The notes beneath the pieces were generated by a model, which saw nothing but the letters and a program-made list of their open reading frames with translations, was not told where the DNA came from and ran no database searches. A program made the translations under genes and the position numbers. From Marihabitans asiaticum (GTDB taxonomy: Bacteria > Actinomycetota > Actinomycetes > Actinomycetales > Dermatophilaceae): DNA of 64,000 nt. Positions 8,131 to 22,398 of the stretch are shown here, piece by piece (the first letter of the stretch is position 1; each line of letters begins with the position of its first letter). The stretch covers positions 248,001 to 312,000 of the forward strand of contig NZ_VIUW01000004.1 in assembly GCF_007828725.1 (NCBI RefSeq). Direction: 5' to 3'.

Positions 8131-9702
8131 TCAGGCGGCCCCGAGCTTGGCGAGGATCATCTCCCGGGCCTTGCCTGCGTCGGCCTGACCCTTCATCTCC
8201 TTCATCACCTGGCCGATGAGGGCGCCGGCAGCCTGGACCTTGCCGCCGCGGATCTTCTCGGCGATGTCGGGGTTGTCCGCGATGACCTTCTCGACCGCGC
8301 CCTCCAGGGCACTGTCGTCCTGGACCAGCTCCAGCCCGCGAGCGTCGGCGACCTGGGTCGGTCCCCCTTCGCCGTCGAGGACGCCCTCGAGCACCTGACG
8401 GGCCATCTTGTCGTTGAGCCGGCCGGCGACCACCATCGACTCCAGCTCGGCCACCTGCGAAGGGGTGAGCCCCACCTGGTCGGCGTACGTCACCAGGTCG
8501 GTGGCCTGGGTGTTGGCCCGGCGGGCGGGCTCACCGAGCCACCACTTGCGGGCGGCCTGCGGCGTCGCCCCGGCCGCGACCGTCTCCTCGATCAGCTCGA
8601 CGGCGCCGGCGTTGAGCACGTCGCGCATCTCCAGGTCGGAGTAGCCCCACTCCCCCTGCAGCCGCTTGCGGCGCTGGGCCGGCGGCTCGGGCAGGGTCGC
8701 GCGCAGCTCCTCGACCCAGGCCGCGTCCGGCGCCACCGGGACGAGGTCGGGCTCGGGGAAGTAGCGGTAGTCCTCGGCGTCGGACTTCTCTCGGCCGCTC
8801 GTGGTGATCCCGGTGTCCTCGTGCCAGTGCCGGGTCTCCTGGAGGATCGACCCACCGGAGGTGAGCACGGCTGCGTGCCGGCACACCTCGAAGCGCACTG
8901 CGCCCTCGACCGAGCGGAGGCTGTTGACGTTCTTGGTCTCGGTGCGGGTGCCCATCGGCACGGCCAGCTGGGCGTCCGACGTCGGGTCCTCGCCGGCCTT
9001 GGGGCGAAGGGAGAGGTTGACGTCGCAGCGCATCGAGCCCTGCTCCATCTTGACGTCGGAGACGTCGAGGGCCCGCAGCAGGTCGCGCAGCGCCGAGACG
9101 TAGGCCTTGGCCACCTCCGGTGCCCGGTGCCCCGCGCCGACGAGCGGCTTGGTGACGATCTCGATGAGCGGTATACCGGCGCGGTTGTAGTCGACGAGGG
9201 AGAACTCGGCACCCTGGATGCGTCCGGTCGAGCCGCCGACGTGCAGGCTCTTGCCGGTGTCCTCCTCCATGTGCGCGCGCTCGATCTCGACCCGATAGGT
9301 CTCGGTGCCCTCGCCGGACTCGGCAGGGATCTCGACGTCGAGGTAGCCGTCGAAGGCGATCGGCTCGTCGTACTGGCTGGTCTGGAAGTTCTTCGGCATG
9401 TCCGGGTAGAAGTAGTTCTTCCGCGCGAAGCGGCACCAGTCGGCGATCTGGCAGTTCAGCGCCAACCCGATGCGGATGGCCGACTCCACCCCCTTCGCGT
9501 TGACCACCGGCAGGGCCCCCGGCAGGCCGAGGCAGACCGGGCAGACCTGGGTGTTGGGCTCGGCGCCGAAGGTCGTGGCGCAGCCGCAGAACATCTTCGT
9601 CGCCGTGCCGAGCTCGACGTGGACCTCGAGGCCCATCACCGGGTCGAACTGCGCGAGCGCCTCGTCGTAGCCGAGGACGGCGTCGTCTCGGGTCGTCGTC
9701 AT
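8131..9702 (-). CDS. gatB: Asp-tRNA(Asn)/Glu-tRNA(Gln) amidotransferase subunit B
   Basis: The kinase and tRNA-binding subunit of the GatCAB complex, which turns mischarged Glu-tRNA(Gln) or Asp-tRNA(Asn) into the amide form. The 523 residues show the GatB signature near the N terminus ([17 protein letters not shown] and [15 protein letters not shown] with zinc-type cysteines), the central HxDTGK-like region ([12 protein letters not shown]) and the C-terminal YqeY-like tail domain (about 375-523). It follows gatA by 3 nt in the order gatC-gatA-gatB. Confidence 0.97.
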   Translation of the reverse strand: MTTTRDDAVLGYDEALAQFDPVMGLEVHVELGTATKMFCGCATTFGAEPNTQVCPVCLGLPGALPVVNAKGVESAIRIGLALNCQIADWCRFARKNYFYPDMPKNFQTSQYDEPIAFDGYLDVEIPAESGEGTETYRVEIERAHMEEDTGKSLHVGGSTGRIQGAEFSLVDYNRAGIPLIEIVTKPLVGAGHRAPEVAKAYVSALRDLLRALDVSDVKMEQGSMRCDVNLSLRPKAGEDPTSDAQLAVPMGTRTETKNVNSLRSVEGAVRFEVCRHAAVLTSGGSILQETRHWHEDTGITTSGREKSDAEDYRYFPEPDLVPVAPDAAWVEELRATLPEPPAQRRKRLQGEWGYSDLEMRDVLNAGAVELIEETVAAGATPQAARKWWLGEPARRANTQATDLVTYADQVGLTPSQVAELESMVVAGRLNDKMARQVLEGVLDGEGGPTQVADARGLELVQDDSALEGAVEKVIADNPDIAEKIRGGKVQAAGALIGQVMKEMKGQADAGKAREMILAKLGAA

Positions 9703-9705
9703 CGC

Positions 9706-11238
9706 TCAGGCTCCCTCGGTCTGACGGGCGGTGGTGAGGTCGGGCGCACGGTCGAGCAGCGGACCGCCCCACTTCTCGAGAAGTCGCTGCTCCAGAGCGG
9801 CCCCGACGGTGTAGAGCCGGTCGTCGGCCATGGCGGGCGCGAGGATCTGGAAGCCGGCCGGCAGCCCGTCCTCGTCCGCCAGGCCGCTCGGCAGCGACAT
9901 GCCCGGGATCCCCGCAAGGTTCGCCGGGATGGTCGCGATGTCACCGCGGTACATCGCCATCGGGTCGTCGGTCTTCTCCCCGAAGCGGAACGCCGTCGTC
10001 GGCGCGGTCGGGCTGACGAGGACATCGGCCTGGCCGAAGGCGGCGGCGAAGTCGTCGGCGATGAGGCGGCGGACCTTCTGCGCGCTGCCGTAGTAGGCGT
10101 CGTAGTAGCCCGAGGAGAGGGCGTAGGTGCCGAGGATGATCCGGCGCTTGACCTCGTCACCGAAGCCGGCGTCGCGGCTGGCCGCCATGACCTGCTCGGC
10201 GCTCGGCGCGGCGACGCCGTCGGGCCCGACGCGCAGGCCGTAGCGCATGGCGTCGAACCTCGCGAGGTTGCTGCTGGCCTCGCTCGGGAGGATGAGGTAG
10301 TAGGCCGCCAGGGCGTACTCGAAGCTCGGGCAGGACACCTCGACGACCTCAGCGCCGGCATCGACGAGGTGCTGCACGGCCTCGTCGAAGCGGGTCTGCA
10401 CCCCGGGCTGGAAGCCCTCTCCGGTGAGCTCGCGGACGACCCCGATCCGCATGCCGGCGACGTCGGCGCGCTCCGCGGCCGCCACCACGTCGGGGACGGG
10501 AGCGTCGATCGAGGTCGAGTCCATCGGGTCGTGCCCGGCCATCACCTCGTGCAGCAGGGCGGTGTCCATGACCGTGCGCGCGCACGGGCCAGCCTGGTCG
10601 AGGCTGCTCGCGAGGGCGACGAGGCCGTAGCGCGAGACCCCGCCGTAGGTGGGCTTGACCCCGACGCTGCCGGTCACGGCGGCAGGCTGCCGGATCGAGC
10701 CACCGGTGTCGGTGCCGGTGGCCAGGGGCGCCTGGAAGGACGCGACGACCGCGCTCGACCCGCCTCCCGAGCCGCCGGGGATCCGGTCGAGGTCCCACGG
10801 GTTGGCGGTGTTGCCGTACGCGGAGTGCTCAGTGGAGGAGCCCATGGCGAACTCGTCCATGTTGGTCTTGCCGAGGATCGGCAGGCCCGCGGCCTTGAGC
10901 CGGCTCACGACGGTCGCGTCGTACGGCGGCACCCAGCCCTGGAGCATCTTCGACCCGCAGGTCGTCGGCATCCCGGTCGTCGTCATGACGTCCTTGACCG
11001 CGATCGGGACGCCCGCGAGGCGGTGCAGACTCTCCCCCTTCGCCCGTCGGCCGTCGATCTCACGGGCGGCGGACAGGGCCGACTCGCCGGCCACATGCAG
11101 GTAGGCGTGAACTGCCCCGTCGACGGCCTCGGTGCGGTCGAGGTGGGCCTGGGTCACCTCGAGCGAGGTCAGCTCGCCGGAGGCGAGCGAGGAGGCCAGA
11201 TCGGCCGCAGAGAGGCGGGTGATGTCGCTCATGCTCAC
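9706..11238 (-). CDS. gatA: Asp-tRNA(Asn)/Glu-tRNA(Gln) amidotransferase subunit A
   Basis: The glutaminase subunit of GatCAB, releasing ammonia that is channelled to GatB. It is a 510-residue amidase-signature protein with the Ser-cis-Ser-Lys triad visible: Lys in [10 protein letters not shown], the cis-Ser in [12 protein letters not shown] and the nucleophilic Ser in [12 protein letters not shown]. The ATG overlaps the gatC stop region by 4 nt, pointing to coupled translation. Confidence 0.97.
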   Translation of the reverse strand: MSMSDITRLSAADLASSLASGELTSLEVTQAHLDRTEAVDGAVHAYLHVAGESALSAAREIDGRRAKGESLHRLAGVPIAVKDVMTTTGMPTTCGSKMLQGWVPPYDATVVSRLKAAGLPILGKTNMDEFAMGSSTEHSAYGNTANPWDLDRIPGGSGGGSSAVVASFQAPLATGTDTGGSIRQPAAVTGSVGVKPTYGGVSRYGLVALASSLDQAGPCARTVMDTALLHEVMAGHDPMDSTSIDAPVPDVVAAAERADVAGMRIGVVRELTGEGFQPGVQTRFDEAVQHLVDAGAEVVEVSCPSFEYALAAYYLILPSEASSNLARFDAMRYGLRVGPDGVAAPSAEQVMAASRDAGFGDEVKRRIILGTYALSSGYYDAYYGSAQKVRRLIADDFAAAFGQADVLVSPTAPTTAFRFGEKTDDPMAMYRGDIATIPANLAGIPGMSLPSGLADEDGLPAGFQILAPAMADDRLYTVGAALEQRLLEKWGGPLLDRAPDLTTARQTEGA

Positions 11239-11531
11239 TCCTCGTCCAGGATGCGCGGGACGGAGAACCGCTGCTCCTCGGCGAGCGGGGCGCCGGCGAG
11301 CGCCTGCTCGGGCGTGAGCGAGGGGCGCACCTCGTCAGGCCGGGTGACGTTGACCAGCGGCATCGGGTGGCTCATCGGCTCGACATCCTCGATCGGCGCC
11401 TCCTGCACCTGGGCGACCGCCCCGAGCACCTGGTCGAGCTCGCCGACGAGGCGGTCCAGCTCCTGCGGCTCGAGGTCGATCCGGGCCAACGAGGCGAGGT
11501 GAGCGACGTCGTCGCGGCTGAGATCAGGCAT
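11235..11531 (-). CDS. gatC: Asp-tRNA(Asn)/Glu-tRNA(Gln) amidotransferase subunit C
   Basis: A 98-residue subunit that wraps around the GatA-GatB interface and stabilises the complex. It begins [19 protein letters not shown], as usual for GatC, and ends with [10 protein letters not shown]. The ATG at 11531 is supported by the -10 hexamer 7 nt upstream, so the gene is probably translated from a leaderless mRNA; the longer frame reads through into the divergent gene. Confidence 0.95.
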   Translation of the reverse strand: MPDLSRDDVAHLASLARIDLEPQELDRLVGELDQVLGAVAQVQEAPIEDVEPMSHPMPLVNVTRPDEVRPSLTPEQALAGAPLAEEQRFSVPRILDEE

Positions 11532-11538
11532 GCGGGCC

Positions 11539-11544
11539 AGTCTA
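11539..11544 (-). promoter_or_regulatory. -10 element of gatCAB (leaderless type)
   Basis: TAGACT on the minus strand, 7 nt before the gatC ATG, leaving no room for a ribosome binding site. Confidence 0.6.
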
Positions 11545-11609
11545 TGGGCCCGCCGAGGACCCACCTGACCCCTCTCCTCGTCCAGGGGGCAGGCGGGGTC
11601 GGACCCGCG

Positions 11610-11615
11610 TACCGT
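11610..11615 (+). promoter_or_regulatory. -10 element of the DUF1801-like gene (leaderless type)
   Basis: TACCGT ends 7 nt before the GTG at 11623; an upstream in-frame GTG at 11614 would lie inside the hexamer. Confidence 0.5.
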
Positions 11616-11622
11616 GAGCCGC

Positions 11623-11970
11623 GTGACCGACCTGGATGCCACCGAGCAGCGACTCCTCGCGCTCCTGGAGCCCTACCGGGAGGGGTTGGTCGAGGGCACG
11701 ATCTACGGGATGCCGAGCCTGGCGTGGCCCGGCGCGGCCAAGCAGGACTACCTCGTCGCGTGGAAGCAGGCGAGCCGCCAGGTGAGCCTCTACCTCCTCC
11801 CGGTCCTCGCCCACCCGGACGTCCTCGAGGCGGCAGGCGAAGGGGTACGAGCCGCCCAGACCGGCAAGGTCACCTTCGGATTTCGGGAGGTCGACGAGGA
11901 GCTGGCCGGGCAGCTCAGCGACTTCCTGGGAGTTCTCGCGCGGCGCTACCGCGCCGACCACACCGGGTGA
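11623..11970 (+). CDS. DUF1801-like protein (YdhG-type fold)
   Basis: A 115-residue protein related to the YdhG/DUF1801 family (Pfam PF08818): the conserved core runs IYGMPSLAW, then KQDYLVAWKQASRQVSLYLL, then a helix ending in the FGFREVDEE stretch. Members are small alpha/beta proteins without an assigned activity. The GTG at 11623 is preferred over the one at 11614 because of the -10 hexamer. It diverges from gatC and is followed after about 80 nt by tpx. Confidence 0.65.
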   Translation: MTDLDATEQRLLALLEPYREGLVEGTIYGMPSLAWPGAAKQDYLVAWKQASRQVSLYLLPVLAHPDVLEAAGEGVRAAQTGKVTFGFREVDEELAGQLSDFLGVLARRYRADHTG

Positions 11971-12051
11971 GATCAGGGCGCGAGCGGCTTCGGCGTCGGT
12001 TAGGCCCCACCGGGGGTACCGCGCCAGCTGGCAGAGCGGCATGCTGGGTCC

Positions 12052-12546
12052 ATGGCAACCACCGCACTGCAAGGCACCCCCGTCACCACCTCCGGCGAGC
12101 TCCCCACCGTCGGCTCGAAGGCACCCGCCTTCGACCTCGTCGGCTCGGACCTCTCCCCGCTGCGCTCGGCTGACGTCGACAGCCGGGTCGTGCTCTCGAT
12201 CTTCCCCAGTGTCGACACCGGGGTGTGCGCGCAGAGCGTGCGCACGTTCAACGAGCGCGCAGCCGAGCTCGACGGCACCACCGTGGTCAACGTCAGCGCC
12301 GACCTCCCCTTCGCCCAGGCCCGGTTCTGCGGCGCGGAAGGGATCGACCGGGTGCAGATGGGCTCGTCCTTCCGGTCCTCCTTCGGCGAGGACTACGGCG
12401 TGCTCATCACCGACGGACCGATGGCCGGGCTCCTCGCCCGCGCGGTGGTCGTCCTCGACGAGGACGGCACCGTGCTGCACAGCCAGCTCGTCGAGGAGAT
12501 CGGCACCGAGCCCGACTACGACGCTGCGATCGACGCCCTGAGCTGA
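12052..12546 (+). CDS. tpx: Thiol peroxidase (2-Cys peroxiredoxin, Tpx type)
   Basis: Reduces hydrogen peroxide and alkyl hydroperoxides with electrons from thioredoxin. The 164 residues include the peroxidatic Cys59 in FPSVDTGVCAQS and the resolving Cys93 in ARFCGAEGID, the spacing characteristic of Tpx. Thr56 and the downstream Arg of the active site are present. CATGCT lies 6 nt before the ATG and may be a -10 element of a leaderless transcript. It is followed by the HIT gene after 18 nt. Confidence 0.95.
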   Translation: MATTALQGTPVTTSGELPTVGSKAPAFDLVGSDLSPLRSADVDSRVVLSIFPSVDTGVCAQSVRTFNERAAELDGTTVVNVSADLPFAQARFCGAEGIDRVQMGSSFRSSFGEDYGVLITDGPMAGLLARAVVVLDEDGTVLHSQLVEEIGTEPDYDAAIDALS

Positions 12547-12552
12547 CGCTTC

Positions 12553-12558
12553 TAGGGT
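12553..12558 (+). promoter_or_regulatory. -10 element of the HIT gene (leaderless type)
   Basis: TAGGGT, 6 nt before the ATG at 12565, between the tpx stop and the HIT start. Confidence 0.55.
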
Positions 12559-12564
12559 TGGCCC

Positions 12565-13002
12565 ATGGCCACCCTCTTCAGCAAGATCATCGCCGGGGAG
12601 ATCCCCGGACGGTTCGTCTGGGCCGACGACGTGTGCGTCGCCTTCCTGACCATCGAGCCGATCACCGACGGACACGTCCTGGTCGTCCCCCGCGCGGAGA
12701 TCGAGCAGTGGACCGACGCCGATGAGCAGACCTGGACCCATCTGCAGCGGGTGGCGCGGATCATCGGCCGCGCGCAGCAGGCGGAGTGGGGCACCCCGCG
12801 GATCGGCATGCTCCTCGAGGGATTCCTCGTCGACCACCTGCACATCCACACCTGGCCGGCCCGCGGACCGCAGGACTTCGACCCGCACGCGACGATGAGC
12901 GACGTCGAGGACGAGCGGTTCGAGGACGCAGCCCGGCGGCTCCGTGAGCGCCTGACCGCCGACGGGCACGAGGAGCACGTCGCCGGCCCGGGCCCGCTCT
13001 GA
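12565..13002 (+). CDS. HIT family protein (histidine triad hydrolase)
   Basis: A 145-residue histidine-triad protein, a nucleotide phosphoramidase or hydrolase of unknown physiological substrate. The catalytic triad is DHLHIHTWP with His91, His93 and His95. The N terminus FSKIIAGEIPGRFVWADD is the standard HIT opening. The ending is slightly extended with a charged tail. Its TGA overlaps the ATG of the next gene by one base, so the two are probably translated together. Confidence 0.9.
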   Translation: MATLFSKIIAGEIPGRFVWADDVCVAFLTIEPITDGHVLVVPRAEIEQWTDADEQTWTHLQRVARIIGRAQQAEWGTPRIGMLLEGFLVDHLHIHTWPARGPQDFDPHATMSDVEDERFEDAARRLRERLTADGHEEHVAGPGPL

Positions 13003-13796
13003 TGGCGAGCCGTCCGATCCAGAGCCGCGGGGGCAAGATCGCCGGCTTCGTCGTGCTCCTGCTGGTGTTCGGGGCGATGCTCGTGCTCGGGACCTGGGGC
13101 ATCGCCGCCGACGGCGACACCGGCTTCGCTCTCGCCTGGGCGGCCATCCTTATCCCCGTCGTCGCGATCCTCCTCTACGGCCTGGTCGGCACGATCCGCG
13201 AGGGACGCCCGGCGGCACTTGAGGACTTGCGCCCGGTCGACGGCACAATCGGCACAGAGCCGCCCCCTGGCGACGGCTCCTCCCCGTGGAGCCTGGGGCA
13301 AGTGGCCGCAGGGATCGCCCGACGCCTGGACGGAGCGCCGTACCGGGTGCTCGCCGACGACGACACCATCGTGGTGACGGCCGACCTCGCCGACGCCAGG
13401 TGGCGCCACCTGCTCACAGCCCGCGGCCTGAAGGACACGATGACCGTCGTGCTCCGGCACACCGGCGGCAGGTCCCTGCGCCGGACCGACGAGACCCGGC
13501 AGATCGAGTGGCACGCCGGAGTACCCAGCATCGGGGCGAGCGCGAAGGTGAGCAGCGGTCGCCAGTGGGGCTATCGGCGCCAGATCAACTTCGCGGTGAC
13601 CGAACGCGGGGTGAGCAAGCCGGTCGACTACGAGTTCTCCACCGCAGATCTCAACGGCCCGATCCGCGAGACGATGCAGGCAGCCGGGTGGAAGACGGCG
13701 CTGAGCGCCGACGCCAAGGGTGGCCTTGCCATGGCGGCCTTCGTCGGGGTGTCCCTGGCCGTGATGGGGGTCTTCGCGCTCGTCACCCAGCTCTGA
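13002..13796 (+). CDS. Hypothetical membrane protein
   Basis: A 264-residue protein with two predicted N-terminal membrane segments (about 12-33 and 42-63), a soluble middle part of about 170 residues containing two beta-rich stretches, and a C-terminal membrane segment (about 240-262). The soluble part is not a domain I recognise. Its ATG overlaps the HIT stop by one base. It is convergent with ligA; the 136 nt between them contain one copy-poor GC-rich segment and no clear terminator that I could identify. Confidence 0.7.
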   Translation: MASRPIQSRGGKIAGFVVLLLVFGAMLVLGTWGIAADGDTGFALAWAAILIPVVAILLYGLVGTIREGRPAALEDLRPVDGTIGTEPPPGDGSSPWSLGQVAAGIARRLDGAPYRVLADDDTIVVTADLADARWRHLLTARGLKDTMTVVLRHTGGRSLRRTDETRQIEWHAGVPSIGASAKVSSGRQWGYRRQINFAVTERGVSKPVDYEFSTADLNGPIRETMQAAGWKTALSADAKGGLAMAAFVGVSLAVMGVFALVTQL

Positions 13797-13932
13797 GCGG
13801 CATCGGCGTCGCCCGAGCCGGCGGCGGGGAAGTCCGCAGGAGCATCAAGGGGACCGGAGGGCGCCCAGCGCCCGAGGACCTCAGCTCCAAGGGCGGCCCC
13901 GCCGCCGGCGTGACCGCGCGGGGAGCAAGCGG

Positions 13933-17947
<4,015 letters not shown>

Positions 17948-18127
17948 GGGGCCGATCCAATCAAATGCGACCGACAACGAGCCGTCGACAGGCCGATCCG
18001 AGCGCGAAGGGGGGGAAAACCTGGCCGCCGCTCGAGCCTCGCGACGATTCCCCTGGACACCCCCTTCCCTGCGCCTCCCCCTTCGCGACAAGATGTCACC
18101 CCACCCTCCCTGACACAGGAGTCGATG

Positions 18128-19630
18128 ATGACCAACCTGGCGAGCAACCTCGTCTCGACCGCCCAGCGCGACCCCGACGGCGTCGCCATCAAGCTCGACG
18201 ACGCCGAGCTGACCTGGAGCCAGCTGCACGGCCTGGCCGCCAAGGCCGCAGGCGCGATGAAGAAGGCCGGGCTCGAGCCGGGCGACCGGGTCGCGCTGAT
18301 CCTGCCGAACGTGCCCGCCTTCCCCGTGCTTCTCTACGGGGCGCTGCTCGCCGGCGGGACCGTCGTCCCGATGAACCCGCTGCTCAAGGCCGGGGAGATC
18401 GAGTACTTCTTCTCCGACTCCGGCGCCAAGCTCGCCTTCGTGTGGGGTGACTTCGTGAGCGAGGCCGTCGCCGGCGCCGAGTCGCTCGACACCAAGGTCA
18501 TCCAGTCCGGCCCCGTCGGCCCGTCCGACGAGGATCTCCCGCCCGGCGAGGCGATCGCCACCCCGGTCGAGCGCGCCGCCGACGACACCGCCGTCATCCT
18601 CTACACCTCGGGCACCACCGGCCGGCCCAAGGGTGCCGAGCTGACCCACCAGAACCTCGACCTCAACGCCCAGCGCTCGAGCCAGGACATCATGGAGATG
18701 TCCTCGGACGACGTGATCATGGGCTGCCTGCCGCTCTTCCACGTCTTCGGTCTGACCTGCGGCCTCAACGCCGCCGTCCGGGTGGGCGCGACGCTGACGC
18801 TCATCCCCCGCTTCGACCCCGCGAAGGCGCTCCAGGTCGTCGAGCGCGACAAGGTGACGATCTTCCAGGGCGTGCCGACGATGTACGGCGCGATGCTCGG
18901 CCACCCCGACGCCGACAGCACCGACGTCTCCAGCCTGCGCACCTGCGTCTCCGGCGGCTCGGCGCTGCCGGAAGACACGCTGCGCCGCTTCGAGGAGAAG
19001 TTCGGCACCCAGATCCTCGAGGGCTACGGCCTCTCGGAGACGTCTCCTGTCGCCTCCTTCAACATGCCCGACAAGCCGACCAAGCCGGGCACCATCGGTC
19101 GCGCGATCCCCGGCTGCGAGATGAAGCTCATCGACGCCGACGGCAACGACGTGCCCCCCGGCGACGGCGTGGGCGAGATCGCGATCCGCGGCGACAACGT
19201 CATGAAGGGGTACTGGAACAAGCCCGAGGCGACCGCCGAGTCGATCCCGGACGGCTGGTTCCGCACCGGCGACCTGGCCACCGTCGACGAGGACGGGTAC
19301 TACACCATCGTCGACCGCAAGAAGGACCTCATCATCCGCGGCGGGATGAACGTCTACCCGCGGGAGGTCGAAGAGGTGCTCTACAGCCACCCGGACGTGG
19401 TGGAGTGCGCCGTCGTCGGCGTGCCGGACGATGCCATGGGCGAGGAGATCGGCGCCGCGGTGTCGCTCGCACCGGACTCCGACACCTCGCTCGACGAGAT
19501 CCAGGCCTACGTCAAGGACCGGATCGCGGCGTACAAGTACCCGCGCAAGATCTGGGCCATGGACGAGCTGCCCAAGGGCCCGACGGGCAAGATCCTCCGC
19601 CGCGAGGTCAGCGTCCCCGCCGACGCCTGA
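18128..19630 (+). CDS. Long-chain fatty acid-CoA ligase family protein
   Basis: Activates a carboxylic acid to its CoA thioester through an acyl-adenylate. The 500 residues carry the AMP-binding P-loop [18 protein letters not shown], the adenine motif [10 protein letters not shown], the GWFRTGDL motif with the ribose-binding Asp, and the C-terminal hinge [16 protein letters not shown] with the catalytic Lys in [10 protein letters not shown]. Substrate chain length cannot be read. AGGAG lies 6 nt before the ATG at 18128; an adjacent ATG 3 nt upstream is too close. A 46-bp palindrome follows 10 nt after the stop. Confidence 0.9.
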   Translation: MTNLASNLVSTAQRDPDGVAIKLDDAELTWSQLHGLAAKAAGAMKKAGLEPGDRVALILPNVPAFPVLLYGALLAGGTVVPMNPLLKAGEIEYFFSDSGAKLAFVWGDFVSEAVAGAESLDTKVIQSGPVGPSDEDLPPGEAIATPVERAADDTAVILYTSGTTGRPKGAELTHQNLDLNAQRSSQDIMEMSSDDVIMGCLPLFHVFGLTCGLNAAVRVGATLTLIPRFDPAKALQVVERDKVTIFQGVPTMYGAMLGHPDADSTDVSSLRTCVSGGSALPEDTLRRFEEKFGTQILEGYGLSETSPVASFNMPDKPTKPGTIGRAIPGCEMKLIDADGNDVPPGDGVGEIAIRGDNVMKGYWNKPEATAESIPDGWFRTGDLATVDEDGYYTIVDRKKDLIIRGGMNVYPREVEEVLYSHPDVVECAVVGVPDDAMGEEIGAAVSLAPDSDTSLDEIQAYVKDRIAAYKYPRKIWAMDELPKGPTGKILRREVSVPADA

Positions 19631-19640
19631 TCGCACCCTG

Positions 19641-19686
19641 CTACCACGCAGTAGTGGTCGTGATCATGACCACTACTGCGTGGTAG
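19641..19686. repeat. 46-bp intergenic palindrome, copy 2
   Basis: Arms CTACCACGCAGTAGTGGTC and exact complement around an 8-nt centre containing TGATCA. It shares the outer 13 bases and the centre with the copy at 1330-1375. It separates two convergent genes, 10 nt after the acyl-CoA ligase stop and 6 nt from the stop of the core-MetE gene, so it probably ends both transcripts. Confidence 0.85.
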
Positions 19687-19692
19687 CGCGGG

Positions 19693-20679
19693 TCAGCCCG
19701 GGTACTCGGTCAGCGAGCGGGCGACCTCGACAGCGAGGCGTTGGGAGCCGACGGCCGCCGAAGGGGGGAGCCCGGCCAGTCCGCATGAAGGGGTGACCCG
19801 CACCTGGGCGAGTCGGTCCTCGCCCAGACCGATCCGTCGCCAGGGGTCGACGACGCGGCGTCGGGCGGCCTGCCAGGTCGGCGTCTCGTTCCCCTGGCTG
19901 GGAACGACGCCGGCCCACAGCTCGCGCCCGCTCTCGACGAGAGCGGCGACCTCGTCCCAGGCCCGGGCGTCGAGCAGCGTGAGGTCGAGCGCGAGGGCGC
20001 CCACGCCGGTCTCCCCGATCAGGCCCACCGGCACGTCCGGGGCGCAGGAGTGGACCGCCGCCGCCACCCCGTCGGCCCGGTCGAGCACGCTCCGCAGGCC
20101 GGAGCGCACCTCCGACCGGTCGACGGCTCGGAGCCGGCCGTACCCGGACTGGGTGGGCAGCCGGCCCTCGAGGACCGCGGGGAGAGCCGGCTCGTCGAGC
20201 TGAAGCGTGAGCTGCGCTCCCGGCACCAGCCGGCGCAGATCGGCGAGGTGAGCGGCTACCCCTTCGCCGAGAGACTCCACGAGGTCACGGCGGGCGCCCG
20301 GGTCGCTCACCGCCCGCTCCCCCCGCGTCAGCTCGAGGGTCGCCGCGAGCGTCCACGGCCCGCACACCTGGACCTTGAGCGGACCGGACCAGCCGTCGTA
20401 GGCCTCGGCCAGCTCGTCCAGGTCCTGGCGCAGGTAGGCGGCGGCCCTCCCTTCGTCTGCGCCGGGGCGGTCGACCAGCCGCCAGCCGTACGGCTGGGTC
20501 TCCACGTGCAACCCCTCGAGCAGGGCGCCCGCGCGGCCGATCATGTCGGCGCCCGGGCCGCGTCCGGGCAGCTCGGGCAGGTAGGGCAGGTCGTCGACGA
20601 GCAGGTCGCGCACGGCCCTGATCGCCTCGCGCGGCTCCGTCCCGGGCCAGCTGCCGATGCCGGAGGCGACGATCTGCAC
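19693..20679 (-). CDS. Cobalamin-independent methionine synthase-like protein (core-MetE type)
   Basis: A 328-residue single-barrel protein equivalent to the C-terminal catalytic half of MetE. The zinc ligands are visible as His and Cys in AVHSCAPDV, a Glu in LQLDEPALP and the last Cys in VTPSCGLAG. It lacks the N-terminal half that binds methyltetrahydrofolate in full MetE, so the methyl donor may differ. The GTG at 20679 has AGGAG 5-9 nt upstream. A homologous gene sits at this position between mnmA and ligA in mycobacteria. Confidence 0.85.
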   Translation of the reverse strand: MQIVASGIGSWPGTEPREAIRAVRDLLVDDLPYLPELPGRGPGADMIGRAGALLEGLHVETQPYGWRLVDRPGADEGRAAAYLRQDLDELAEAYDGWSGPLKVQVCGPWTLAATLELTRGERAVSDPGARRDLVESLGEGVAAHLADLRRLVPGAQLTLQLDEPALPAVLEGRLPTQSGYGRLRAVDRSEVRSGLRSVLDRADGVAAAVHSCAPDVPVGLIGETGVGALALDLTLLDARAWDEVAALVESGRELWAGVVPSQGNETPTWQAARRRVVDPWRRIGLGEDRLAQVRVTPSCGLAGLPPSAAVGSQRLAVEVARSLTEYPG

Positions 20680-20842
20680 GGGGTCTCCTGATGAGCGAGT
20701 TGGTCGGCCCGAGGACGCGGCGATACCGTGACCGGGCGCTGTGACGCGCCGCTGCATCGTCGCACACCCGGTCCCCCGCCGCCGCCACCCGACGCCGCCG
20801 GGCCGGACCGCACCACTCCCCCCTTCGCCGAAAGGCCCCGTC

Positions 20843-22366
20843 ATGTCTGCCGACCTGCTTGAGCTGCCCGAGCCGCAGCTGCACCCGCACGAGCTCACCG
20901 TGCGGCGCGCGCTGCGCACGCCGCGGCTGCTGCGCACCGAGGTCCTCGCCGGGCTCGTGGTGGCGCTGGCGCTCATCCCCGAGGCGATCTCCTTCTCGAT
21001 CATCGCCGGGGTGGACCCGCGGGTCGGGCTCTTCTCCTCCTTCGTCATGGCGGTGACGATCGCCTTCGTCGGTGGACGCCCCGCGATGATCACCGCAGCC
21101 ACCGGGGCCGTCGCGCTCGTCATCGCCCCGGTCGCCCGGGACCACGGCTTCGACTACTTCGTCGCGACGGTGCTCCTCGCCGGGGTGATGCAGATCGTGC
21201 TCGCCCTGCTCGGCGTCGCCCGGCTCATGCGCTTCATCCCCCGCTCGGTCATGGTCGGATTCGTCAACGCCCTGGCGATCCTCATCTTCACCGCGCAGCT
21301 ACCGCACCTGGTCGACGTCGGCCCGGCGGTGTACGCGCTCATGGCCGTCGGGCTGGTCATCGTCTTTGCGCTGCCCCGGGTCACGACGGCCGTGCCTGCG
21401 CCGCTCGTGGCGATCGTCGCGCTCACCGCGTATGTGTGGGTCACCGGCACCGACGTGCCGGACGTGCGCGACATGGGCGAGCTGCCGGACTCCCTCCCGG
21501 CACTCTTCGTCCCCGACGTCCCGCTGACGCTCGAGACGCTGCGGATCATCGCGCCCTACGCCCTCGCCATGGCCCTCGTCGGGCTCATGGAGTCGCTCAT
21601 GACCGCCAAGCTCGTCGACGACATCACCGACCTGCACACCGACAAGACGGTGGAGGCGCGCGGCCAGGGCATCGCCAACATCGCCTCGGGGCTCTTCGGT
21701 GGCATGGGTGGCTGCGCGATGATCGGCCAGACGATGATCAACGTCAAGGCATCGCGCGCCCGGACGCGGATCTCGACCTTCGTCGCCGGCGTGCTCCTGC
21801 TCGTCCTCGTCGTCGGGCTCGGCGACATCGTCGGCCGGATCCCGATGGCGGCGCTCGTCGCGGTGATGATCCTCGTCTCGGTCGCCACCTTCGACTGGCA
21901 CAGCGTGCAGCCCTCGACCCTGCGCCGGATGCCCCGCTCGGAGACCCTCGTGATGCTCACCACCGTCGTCTCGGTCGTCCTGACCCACAACCTCGCGATC
22001 GGCGTCGTCCTCGGTGTCGTCACCGCGACGGTCCTCTTCGCCCGCCGGGTCGCCCACCTCGCCGGGGTCGAGCGCGAGCTGGTCGAGGACGCTGACGGCA
22101 GCGTGCACGCGCGGTACACCGTGACCGGCGAGCTGTTCTTCGCCTCCAGCAACGACCTGTACAGCCAGTTCCACCCCAGCGACGACCCGGACCGGATCGT
22201 CGTCGACGTCAGCGGCTCGCACCTGTGGGACGCCTCGACGATCGCGGCGCTGGACGCGATCGAGGCGAAGTACCACTCCCGCGGCAAGTCGGTCGAGATC
22301 GTCGGGCTGAACGAGGCGAGCACCGCGATGCACCAGCGGCTCTCGGGCACCCTGCCCTCGCACTGA
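20843..22366 (+). CDS. SulP family anion transporter with STAS domain
   Basis: A 507-residue secondary transporter for sulfate, bicarbonate or another anion. The N-terminal part contains 10 to 12 hydrophobic segments starting near residue 33, including the SulP signature region PEAISFSIIAGVDPRVGLFSS. The C-terminal cytoplasmic STAS domain covers about 410-505, with the typical DVSGSHLWDASTIAALD stretch. The direction is divergent from the core-MetE gene, with 163 nt between the two starts. Ion specificity is not predictable. Confidence 0.9.
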   Translation: MSADLLELPEPQLHPHELTVRRALRTPRLLRTEVLAGLVVALALIPEAISFSIIAGVDPRVGLFSSFVMAVTIAFVGGRPAMITAATGAVALVIAPVARDHGFDYFVATVLLAGVMQIVLALLGVARLMRFIPRSVMVGFVNALAILIFTAQLPHLVDVGPAVYALMAVGLVIVFALPRVTTAVPAPLVAIVALTAYVWVTGTDVPDVRDMGELPDSLPALFVPDVPLTLETLRIIAPYALAMALVGLMESLMTAKLVDDITDLHTDKTVEARGQGIANIASGLFGGMGGCAMIGQTMINVKASRARTRISTFVAGVLLLVLVVGLGDIVGRIPMAALVAVMILVSVATFDWHSVQPSTLRRMPRSETLVMLTTVVSVVLTHNLAIGVVLGVVTATVLFARRVAHLAGVERELVEDADGSVHARYTVTGELFFASSNDLYSQFHPSDDPDRIVVDVSGSHLWDASTIAALDAIEAKYHSRGKSVEIVGLNEASTAMHQRLSGTLPSH

Positions 22367-22398
22367 GCCGCGGGCGGCTACCAAAGCCGACCTGGCGG

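Noticed and set aside
8821-11502. Long open frame of about 890 codons on the plus strand
   Set aside because: It lies fully antisense to gatB and gatA, which have complete family motifs. At 70% GC the opposite frame stays open because stop codons are rare.
13797-13932. Small gene between the membrane protein gene and ligA
   Set aside because: No frame with a start and a ribosome site; nothing recognisable was found in this 136-nt gap.
20680-20842. Cobalamin riboswitch before the core-MetE gene or the SulP gene
   Set aside because: No B12-box-like sequence was found in the 163-nt divergent region.
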